Assembly: GCF_039555335.1 (NCBI RefSeq)
Contig: NC_092642.1
Span: 61,979,776 to 62,043,775 of the forward strand
DNA from: Amphiura filiformis
Taxonomy: Eukaryota > Echinodermata > Ophiuroidea > Amphilepidida > Amphiuridae
DNA length: 64,000 nt
Reading direction: 5' to 3'
Shown: one piece after another, positions 24,081 to 33,500 of the stretch
How positions within the stretch are numbered: the first letter of the stretch is position 1
How the letters are laid out: every line of letters begins with the position of its first letter
Program-made: the position numbers and the translations under genes
Notes under the pieces: generated by a model
Database searches by the model: none
Seen by the model: only the letters and a program-made list of their open reading frames with translations
What the model was told of the DNA's origin: nothing

Positions 24081-24130
24081 GTCACGCGTGACGAGCAAGT
24101 TTTAAAAATAAACGACTGATAAAGTTTTGT
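24081..24130. repeat. Direct repeat flanking the satellite block
   Basis: GAGTCACGCGTGACGAGCAA followed by GTTTTAAAAATAAACGACTG repeats the start of the insertion at 21441-21490. The next 60 bases also match 22085-22145 (TTATTGTCATGAATCAAG). The satellite is thus bracketed by copies of one sequence. Confidence 0.65.
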
Positions 24131-24270
24131 TCAATTATTTATTGTCATGAATCAAGAATAGCAACTTCAAACATCTATTTTTCGTTTTATTCGTTTTATC
24201 ATGGAGCACTTTGTAACCTGATGACTTTCCAAGCTTGAAGCTGCTTGGCTACATTCATAAAAAGAAAAGA

Positions 24271-24737
24271 AATCTACCAAAAAACGTTGACAACGTAAAG
24301 AAATCAGCAAGTTTAAAAAACCCACCTCGGCTCACTTTTTGAAACTTGGTCCCATTTTGAACACCAACAGCAAATCAGTGTTTTTATCTTATTTCAACAG
24401 AATACAGCGTTTTCAACAAGATTACAAGCCTACTTGTTATTCGTTTAATTCAATCATTAATCATGATTATTATAAAACAAAACACAATAGGACACTGGCT
24501 TACCATGCAAGAACAAGATAATAACCTTTCAGGTCGTTCCAGAAAGCTTACAAATTAATATCGCATCTGCACATTAAAGATACATAACAGTTCTGGAAAT
24601 GTTTTAGATTTATATAAATGTGATAAAGTTTAAATCAGTACCTTTTACAAATGGGACCAAGTTTCAAAAAGTGAGCCGAGGTGGGTTTTTTTAAACTTGT
24701 TGATTTCTTTACGTTGTCAACGTTTTTTTGGTAGATT
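24271..24737. mobile_element. MITE with about 90-bp inverted ends (AATCTACCAAAAAACG)
   Basis: AATCTACCAAAAAACGTTG followed by ACAACGTAAAGAAATC, CCCACCTCGGCTCAC and TTGAAACTTGGTCCC at the left is mirrored at 24650-24737. There is no transposase. It sits at the right edge of the 3.3-kb insertion. Confidence 0.8.
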
Positions 24738-24738
24738 A

Positions 24739-25077
24739 TATATACATCATATATCAAAATTTTAATAGCATTTTTAAAATTTAAATTTAAGACATGATAA
24801 AATGTACTTTTGTCCTACTCGTCTGAAATTATCAAGTCTGTAGCTTATACTTTTAAGATACAAAAAACACGATCATTCTTGGAAAAGTTGATAATAAATT
24901 GTGTGTGACTTCTTGAAGTGAACGATTTTACGGGCTCCGCGCTTTATTGAACAGCGTTTCTATGAATATTAATGACGCAAATTTAGCCTTCCTTCAGCAG
25001 TGAAGGCTGGAGTGAAGGCTGCTCCGGTAGTTGAATGAACAAAAGTATATAGTTTTGAAACTTTCAACGGAAACTAA
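24739..25077. repeat. 5'-flank copy upstream of unit D, paralogous to that of unit E
   Basis: ATATACATCATATATCAAAA through GTGAAGGCTGGAGTGAAGG to TTTCAACGGAAACTAAT matches 29926-30254 upstream of unit E. It is the remains of the promoter side of unit D, and its exon 1 is gone. Confidence 0.85.
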
Positions 25078-25088
25078 TCATGCTAATG

Positions 25089-25667
25089 AAGGGCATTTTT
25101 AGGGTATCGGTCCTTTGGCATCCGTACGATGTGTCCAAAGTAGAAGAGTTGTTAGGCTTTGATTTTGTCTATGATTGTGACCTGGCTATTTGTTGTCTCT
25201 CTGATTGATGTGTTCATAAGTCGATCTCTTCTAGAGACTCCCATTATCTTAAACAAGACATCTCGAACACCAATAATCTCCTATCATCTCTTTTCTTGAG
25301 CGGCCATGCTTCTGAGCCATATGTTGCTATTGACAAGATTAACACCTGGTAGAGTTCCATTTTTGTGTCTGTACTGATTTCTTTTGACTTCCATATTGTG
25401 GTTGCATGCTACCCATTGCCAGTCCAATCCTCCATTTGATGTCTTCCGGCCGTACTGGTTGAGTTCTCTGTAATAATTCTTCCCAAGTAGGTGAAGGTTT
25501 GAACTTGTTTCAGTTGGTCTCTTCCTATAAAAATGGACATTGGGTAGCTGACTTTGTTGATTATCTGAAGTTCAGTTTTCACCTTGTTTATAGTGAAGCC
25601 AGCTTTCTTGCTTTGAGTGTGAGTTACAAGTGATTGTAGATCTTCCTCGGCATCTGCCATTAACACA
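25089..25667 (-). mobile_element. LINE reverse-transcriptase fragment joined to unit D
   Basis: This copy matches 5772-6333 in intron 1 of unit A. Minus-strand translation gives LMADAEEDLQSLVT, INKVKTELQIINKV, FTYLGRI and HQMEDWTGNG. The plus-strand right border runs directly into P450 exon 2 (ACACAA then AAGAGCTCG), with no splice site between. Confidence 0.8.
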
Positions 25668-25668
25668 A

Positions 25669-26741
25669 AAAGAGCTCGATTCAGTTGTTGGTAGAAACCG
25701 CCTACCAAGACTTGCTGACAAGACCGAATTACCCTTCACGTGTGCAACCCTTCTTGAGGTTCAGCGTGTTGGGTCCATTGTCCCTTTAGGGGTTATTCAT
25801 TACAGTAGAAACGACACCACTCTTGCGGGATATAATATCCCTAAAGGCAGCGTGGTTATATCAAATTTATGGAGCGTTCATCATGACCCGGAAACATGGC
25901 CGAATCCGGACCAGTTCAACCCGGAAAGATTTCTGGACGAATATGGTGACGTCATGGACAGGGAGGAATTGACTCCATTTTCTATAGGTACATGAATCAT
26001 TTTGTCAATCTTCATACGCTTTCTTAATCTTTTGATTTTTGCATGTACATTTTTCTACACCTTTTACAACGTAATATCGAAAAGGTGCCCAAACAATCTG
26101 TTCAAATTTCCACTGATTTTTTATTATCAATAAATTCCAATATTGGCCAGGAGCTTTCATGGTTGGAGGGGGGGGATAAAATATTGGGTGCCAGACGAAA
26201 AAATTGCAGTTGCATCATACTATACATTTACCTGTTTTGTTTTTAAGAGAGATGATGTGTGCACGTAGCGCGAAAAATTGTATTTTACACTATCTTTGCC
26301 CCTGATCGAGATGAATTTGTATTTTAACAATATTTTGGCCCATGATCATGGTGAATATTGGTGAAAAAGGGGCTCCTTGCCCCTTTTCTTTTCCTTTGCC
26401 CTCCAGCTTTTCTCTTTCATTTTTTGTCACGGGGCACTCTACCCCCCTCCCGCTGGCAACGCTACCGATATTAGGCATATCATAGGTAGAGCTAGGCAGG
26501 TAGAATGTTTAATAATGACTGATCTATTTTATCATTCTTATTTAAATTTCCTGCAGGTCGTCGGGTTTGCATAGGTGAGCATCTTGCTATTAAGATGGAA
26601 CTCTTCATCTTTTTTACACATCTTCTTCATAAATTCACATTCAAGAAACCAGACGATGCCCCACCACTTTCCTTTGAAGGAATCAATGGCATTGTCTATT
26701 CTCCTCAACCGTTCTTGACTCATGCCTCAAGACGTGAATAA
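25669..26741 (+). pseudogene. CYP2-clan P450 fragment, unit D (3' part of exon 2 plus exon 3)
   Basis: Exon 2 starts in the middle of KELDSVVGRNRLPRL, immediately after the LINE fragment, and ends at 25987. Exon 3 is 26557-26741, in frame to TAA. K-helix EVQR, PERF and haem loop FSIGRRVCIG are intact. Exon 3 has one extra codon (HLAIKMEL for HLAKMEL). Exon 1 and about two thirds of exon 2 are missing. The LINE lies upstream of the same exon in unit A, so one deletion from inside the LINE to inside exon 2 explains the junction. An ATG at 25630 in the LINE opens a chimeric frame, which I regard as accidental. Confidence 0.87.
26148..26467. mobile_element. hAT-like MITE in intron 2 of unit D
   Basis: It is orthologous in position to the element in unit C, with flanks AATATTGG and ATATTAGG. 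It is slightly shorter, and its left end is eroded (CAGGAGCTTTC). Confidence 0.65.
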
Positions 26742-27117
26742 GACGGCTGCATACATGCAGTAGTACGTATACCAGTAGCACCACCTTTCTGTACGGTATT
26801 ATATTGTTCAACATATCACAAAGAAGAATTACGCATCGCACACTAGCACAATTAAAGAGGAAGCCCCGCCAGAGCAGTTCTTCTGGGGTGAACCAAATCT
26901 TCCTGGTTATCAAATTAATCATTGACATTATATTGATGCAATAACATTAAAACATCAATTAGCACCTGTCAAATTCAGAGAAAATCAGCTTATCACGGAT
27001 TAATTTGATAACCAGGCAGGTTTGATTCACCCCAGAAGAATGCTCTTTAAACATGAAATTACAAGAAACCTAACATGCATAGGTAGATATGCCAGAGCAA
27101 AAACTCCGGACATACCT

Positions 27118-27189
27118 GCATGTGCGGGGACTTAAACCCCAGACCTCTCGCTTGTCGGGCGAACGCTCTAACCACTGAGCTACACAAAC
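27118..27189 (-). tRNA. tRNA-Val(GAC)-like sequence, second copy
   Basis: This is the duplicate of 20445-20516. Its acceptor strand reads GCATGTG instead of GCCTGTG, and its T loop reads TTTAAGT instead of TTCAAGT, so pairing and the T loop are weaker. It also lacks U33. It is probably not functional. Confidence 0.45.
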
Positions 27190-27901
27190 TGTCCCTGATA
27201 AACAGGACTCGAGTCTGGTACTTATGGATATGAGCAGTTAGGGTAGTACAAACAACACATTACATACCAGTGTACGAGATCAATTAATGCTTATCCGCCA
27301 GCCTAATATAATCACACATATAAAATATTTAAAAATATGTTTGCAAAAAATGCGTGAAAAAAACTTGTGCCTAATGCATAAACGTGTTATTTGGCCTTGG
27401 ATCAATCTATGGTGGAAAGTCCGGTGGAAAGTACAGAAATGAAACTACGGGAAGTGAAATTGCGTGTTACAAAACTAACGTCCATTTCTTCGAACCTATG
27501 AGTTTTACCTTGTAAATAATTTTTCACTTATAGAGCTTTGTTTGATGGGATAATTTATTAATTTTTCTAACAAAACATTATTATAATGTTCAATTCTAGA
27601 CCTGAATAATACCAACACATCACATTAATAATATCACATTAATAAACTGTATAATACACGTATATTTTGTAGCAATTTTTAACATAGATTTTCGTTTCTA
27701 TATCAAATTATTAAGATCTTTTTCTGCTTTTTTGTGGTAATTTTAATTCTATAAACTATACATTTGTGTACAAATTGAGGGCGCTATTTGCATATATTTT
27801 TAATTTAAACTAGCCAAATAATAGGAGTTATACCTTACATTTCACGATAAAGAGTTTTTTGAAAATAATTCCTTTGTAATTTATTAGCCTCTTTGTTGAT
27901 G

Positions 27902-28402
27902 CCCGGGGGGGCACTCCAACTTTGGAGGTGACGCGTATGTAGGGCTGTTAAGACCCCCTTTTTCAGCATCGCTGTCACCCAAAGACCCCATATTTTTTTA
28001 TGAACACATGCTCTGTCACCCGAAGACCCCTTATTTTTCCATTTGATCTGTCACCCAAAGACCCTTACAAGTTCAATTTGAACAGCAACTTTCATTTATC
28101 ATTGATTTTGTTCCTTATTTTGAAAAATCAATGAAATTTGAAGCCATTTGGAACTAGAAATTCGATTTTCGAGGTTTTTGCGGCGCTGTTTCGGCTCTTA
28201 CCCAAAGATTCCATTTACAAAAAGGTCATGTTCTCACCCAATGACCCCATATTTTTTACATTTGCTCTCACCGAATGCCAAAAATCATGCTCTCACCCAA
28301 TGACCCCATATATTTTTTACATTTTGCTCTCACCGAATGCCCCTTAGTGCGAAAGTGCCAGCCCTACACCTATATCCATTTCATATTGAAGTGCCCCCCA
28401 GG
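27902..28402. mobile_element. hAT-like MITE with perfect 8-bp target duplication TGTTGATG
   Basis: The ends CCCGGGGGGGCACTCCAA and TTGAAGTGCCCCCCAGG are inverted. TGTTGATG occurs at 27894-27901 and 28403-28410. The paralogous C-D spacer has one TGCTGATG at about 21188 and no insertion. The inside holds repeated TCACCCAAAGACCCC/TCACCCAATGACCCC strings and no transposase. Confidence 0.9.
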
Positions 28403-28630
28403 TGTTGATGTGCTAATACAATTTTACAAGTTATCTACCCCTTGAAAGATGCAAACAAGATTTTAGATAAATAGCGCCATCAGTTTTACATGTCATCAAA
28501 CAATTATAGGTGGGTAAAATTATCTCGAAAATAAAATATATAAACGGAAAGGTTTAATATGACTGTGTCCGCATTTGGCTCGATTTGAAAGTCGTGACTG
28601 TAATAATCGAAAATATACTAATATATTATA

Positions 28631-29924
28631 CAGGGTGTATCAAAATTAAGTATACAGTTTGAAAAATGTCGCTAGATTAAAAAGTATGAAGACTGTGGTC
28701 AAAATTCTCTAGTTTATAACTTAATTAATATCTTGTCCTGTTATAGCTGCAAAATCACTGGCGTGTGACCAATTATAAGGATTTGGTAGCTACTTTTGTG
28801 AACGGAGTACAAAAAGCAGTTGCGCGAAGTTAATAAATATCAAAACAACATACAAATTACAAAAAAAGTCTCACCACTTTCTTTACTGTTTACAGTTATT
28901 GACAGTTTTAGTCTTGGTCTTCCATATGCTCACGATTCTTCTGTATGCAGATTTCGGCTCTTCTCAACATGTCGTTTACACCACGTCTAATGAGAGGTCT
29001 GTCCTACCTGAGAATGTCAACATGTGTAATTATGCGTCTCTGAAGTTCATCAAGGTCTGCAGGAGGACTTGTGAAAACATTTGATGCAAACTCGGGTTCA
29101 TCGCCAATGATGAAATCTTCCAGGAAACGTAGGGGACGGGCAAGAAGCCACTGACAGAACACAGTGCGACGTCGGTGATCTGCTTGCTGAAGTTGATGTC
29201 TCCTTATCGTCTGATAGAGATGAAATCGGAAGTCATAAACTAGTTATTCTGTTAAAGGTTGGAGATGGTATTCCAAGTCCATTTCGATGGCAGCTAATTT
29301 GACCTCCTGCCTGCCCCACCTGCAAAGTGTTACGAACTTATTGGATATTAGCAGAAGATTTTCCAGTTCGGAGCCAACCACAATGTTCTCTGTTCAGATT
29401 ACGACTCGTTCCAGTTATCTGATACTTCGCAACATTTTTGTAAATAGCGCCACGTGAAGGGGGACGTACATTCGAGTATTGCTGATGGAATCTCCGAAGC
29501 ACTTCTGCTGGACTCTGGGCGCGATGGTACACTGCAACAAGGAAGGCCCTTTGCTCTGGCGTGTACTGTGAAGTATCCATTTTAATGTTGCCATTCTTCT
29601 TGTCAAGTAAAACCTAGCATAATGTAAGGAGATAGTTGCCCAGATTTACCAAAAGTCACGTGTTATGTAACCCACACATGCACAGGATTGGAACCCTAAC
29701 AATGAGGACAATTAATGATCTGTACACCTCGCGCAACTGCTTTTTGTACTCGGCTCACAAAAGTAGCCACCAAATCCATATTAATGGTCACACGCCCGTG
29801 ATTTTTCATCTGTAGGAGGACAAGATGTTAATTAAGTACCAACTAGAGAATTTTCACCAAAAACCTCATACTTTCTAATCTAGCGGCATTTTTCAAACTG
29901 TATACTTAATTTTGATACACCCTG
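28631..29924 (-). mobile_element. Tc1/mariner-like DNA transposon with about 200-bp TIRs
   Basis: The terminal repeats start CAGGGTGTATCAAAATTAAG and end with its inverse, flanked by TA (28629-28630 and 29925-29926). The inverted ends extend about 195 bp each, through the GTAGCTACTTTTGTGA and CAAAAAGCAGTTGCGCGA strings. A shortened transposase gene lies inside on the minus strand. Confidence 0.88.
28908..29580 (-). pseudogene. Internally deleted Tc1/mariner (IS630-like) transposase
   Basis: From the ATG at 29580, MDTSQYTPEQRAFLVAVYH then QSPAEVLRRFHQQYSNV and PPSRGAIYKNVAKYQITG form the N-terminal helix-turn-helix of transposases with a DUF4817-type head. Further on, RRHQLQQADHRRRTVFCQW and DFIIGDEPEF correspond to the region around the first catalytic aspartate. 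This passes straight into PPADLDELQRRI, MLRRAEICIQKN and HMEDQD, typical of the extreme C-terminus. The catalytic core between is deleted and the frame is broken, so the element is non-autonomous. Confidence 0.75.
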
Positions 29925-29925
29925 T

Positions 29926-30554
29926 ATATACATCATATATCAAAATTTTAATATCATTTTTAAAATTTAAATTTAAGACATGATAAAATGTACTTTTGTC
30001 CTACTCGTCTGAAATTATCAAGTCTGTAGCTTATACTTTTAAGATACAAAAAACACGATCATTCTTGGAAAAGTTGATAATAAATTGTGTGTGACTTCTT
30101 GAAGTGAACGATTTTACGGGCTCCGCGCTTTATTGAACAGCGTTTCTATGAATATTAATGACGCAAATTTAACCTTCCTTCAGCAGTGAAGGCTGGAGTG
30201 AAGGCTGATTGAATAAACAAAAGTATATAGTTTTGAAACTTTCAACGGAAACTAATGAAGGAAAATTTTCATTTTGCAAATATTTTCGGTAACGATCTGT
30301 TACCATCCTCAGGCAGTAGTGACTGGCTGATTGTCTTCATACCTGGATGGTTTAGGTGTTTCTTAGCCTTCATTAGTTTATTATGGCATTAAGAGTTTGG
30401 GTCAAGTACGTCACGTCCCTGGGTCAAATACAAAAAGCCTTGTTTTAGGTCACTTTACGAAGGAGAGCATTATAGAAACAACGACATGCCATATAGTTTC
30501 TTGCTGTCCATGCCTGATAACAATCCGTTCTTTGTCAAAGAAATATAAACCAAC
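29926..30554 (+). promoter_or_regulatory. 5' flank of P450 unit E
   Basis: The left half (to about 30254) is shared with the region upstream of unit D. The right half is unique and ends TTTGTCAAAGAAATATAAAC just before CAACATGG. Unlike A and C, it lacks the AGCCATCCGTGCTTAAAAAG block, so E may be controlled differently. No TATA box is certain. Confidence 0.4.
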
Positions 30555-33500
30555 ATGGGTTTCAGTGTAGCTTCCCTCGACATTCAGACTGCACTGTTTT
30601 GTCTAGCTGCATTCCTTATCGTCTCTTGGTGGCTTCGAAGACCAAAGCATCTGCCACCAGGACCATGGGGTTGGCCACTGGTTGGATATCTACCAAATCT
30701 TGTGATATCTATCTATCGTTCTGGACTGACAAGCTATGTGTTTCTCGCTAAGTTAGCTCGCAAGTATGGCTCAGTGTTCAGCATGAACTTAGGTGGACAT
30801 TTAGTGGTTGTTCTGGACAAGCACGATGCGGTGAAAGAGGCTTTCAACAATCCGGACTTGAGTGACAGACCCGGAGTAGCAATCTATAAGGATATGGGGT
30901 TAGGCGAAGGTGAGTATCAGATAAGCATCATCATTGCCTATTTTGTGATGTTACCCAGGTATTAAAAATAAACACCTGAAATCGTTCTTTGCTAAAACGT
31001 TATTTCAAGCGAAACAACTTGAGACCAATTTGATCATTTTTTATATTTTTTACCTTTGTGGAACATTTGACTCAAGAACTGCAAATCGGTGATGATGGGT
31101 CAAATAGTTTTTTTCTGAATACTTATGAGAGGAATACATTGGTGTAGTTTCTACCCCCCCCCCCAACTCAACTCTAGAGGTTACGGTATGTGCCCGTCAA
31201 TAGGTCCCCTTTTTGAAGTCGAGTATACCCAATGACCCCCCTTTATTTTAAATTGACCAGTTCGATCTGTTTTATGTCGATCAGCATTTCCCCCTACTTC
31301 TGATCCTTTGTCTATTTTTTTTATTATGTTGATGAGGATAGGAGGGTGTTTAGAGACCAGGGTGCAAACCTGCCAAAATTTTCCAAATCGTTACTTGCTA
31401 CTAAAATGAGTTGACCATTAGGACAAAATACGCGCGAAAATGAACCAAAATGAGAACAATCTTGACCTAAAACAGGGCCAAAGGTAGATGCACATTACAC
31501 CTCTTGGTCAATGTTGTCTGGGTATTTCGAGCCAAGAGCAACTTGCCCCCGGTCGGTATGCCTCTCTTAGGGACACGAGCAAGCAAGAACATTGGTCTTC
31601 CAATTTTGTCCAGGTGTTTATACCCATCTTAACTTTAAAATCATGACTATTCTACGTCGACGCAGTTCATAGTTATGTATGCAACTTGTAAATGCGGCCA
31701 TTGTTTGATTGGCATTGTCCCGGGCATATAGGCCTATTGTAGCTCGTTGTCAATGTTCTCTGGATGGAAACTGTTACTTTTGTTTTGCTATGCCAATGTC
31801 GTCAACCCTGGGGATGGGGATATTACAAAGTGGATGAGGTGGATCTCAATGCCACTCTTAACATCCTGCCTAATGAACGTGTGTCTTCTGGTAAATGTCT
31901 TTATAGTGTCTGGCTGTCGAGTCTGACAAGGTCTTCACATCGATCATACCTGCAAAAAGCTCTCAAAATCATTGGCTTCATTCATAGAACTTTGCAATCG
32001 GGCCCCTTCAGCATCCGTCACTCTTAGTACCTAGCTCTCAGTGGACTTCGGTTGTATATATAAATGCGCATATATAAATGCGCATATATAAATGCGCACG
32101 TGACATCTACAAGTCGCCATACCGTATTAAACGATATAAGGTACCCGGATGTACATAAACTCCCCGTGCAAAAGTATAGGGGAAAATGACAGGTCGCAAG
32201 GAAAATTGCTTTTGCAAAATAGTGGCATTGATTGCAAAGGGTAAAATAACTTGACCCGAAAGATAAACTCTTTATTAACGTTTTCCATCACGGAAAAAAT
32301 AATTAACTACGGAAAAGCTAGATATAGCTGATTTACAAACTTATATTTCATAATTTCCGTGCTAAATGGGCGTGCCAATTGGCCATACCTATGACGTAGT
32401 GCTGGTTTCATACTATCATGCTGCTTGTCGCCGAGCGGCGTGACACACGCGCATTGTAGACAAACAGACACAATCAAGACTTGTGAATGGCTGATAAGTC
32501 ATGCCTCTTGTCGCAACGACATGAAAGTATGAAAGGGGACAAGGTCAGAACTGTGCAGGCGGCGGATGACATGATCGAGCCGGCAACTTGTGAAACCGCC
32601 CGGCCGTATGGCATTTTCCAATATAGGCCTAGAGGGTATTCATTACTACGTCATTGGTGTGATTGCTCATGCATACAATTCCTCCACATAGGCTGTTTAG
32701 CTTATTCATGAAAGTGGCCTCTTGACATGATATAAAAGTAACCTTTATGTCATTAGTGAGGCCCACTTACAATGTTCAACACAAAGTGAACAATATGCTA
32801 TAACTTGGAGGACAAACAAACGAACACCGCCAAATTCGACTGACGTGTGTACAACGTGGGAAGCTATGGGGAAATTGAAGACTCGCTCTCTGATCATGCA
32901 TGTGTTTATGGTTCGGTTAGCGGTTACTTAGCAACTCTCGTTCCGCTTGGGTTTATTGCATAGTGCATACACTCTATAGTCGGTTAATTTTGTGGGGTTC
33001 ATTATCGAACCCCAGCGGTTTTAGCTTGTATTTATATTATTTATCAACATAGGCCTATTTGTTTGTGATATTTCAAGCGTTTTAAAATTTCAAAATAATC
33101 CCATTCAATTACACGGTTGACGATGAAAATTTACTGAATTTAGAGAATGCAATGCGGCCACCACCTGGAACTGTGGTCGCAATTTCAGTGATTGACAGTG
33201 AGGTAACACGAACATGGCACTGGCCATCTGGTCACGTGCGCATTTATATATGCGCATTTATATAATACAACCGAAGTCCACTGGCTCTTGGTCGCCCCAT
33301 TTTGGAGTATAGTTGTACTTCTTGGCATCCTCTGAACATATCCCTTACAAACCTTCCGGAGTCTACACAAAGATTCGCCTGTCGTGTCATTCTTCAATCT
33401 TGGAACCTTTCAATGAGGACCTTCTGACCTGCCTCTACACAGTAAGCGTCGCGACGTCGCTTCTATATGTCATTTGTTAAAAGTTTTTGCCAATCTTATA

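Larger units (their letters stand above)
26742..28629. repeat. D-E spacer, paralogous to the C-D spacer
   Basis: It matches 20058-21440 closely except for a hAT-like MITE at 27902-28402 and small indels. It stops at TACTAATATATTATA, where a mariner-like element is inserted, and resumes as the 5' flank of unit E at 29926. Confidence 0.85.
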
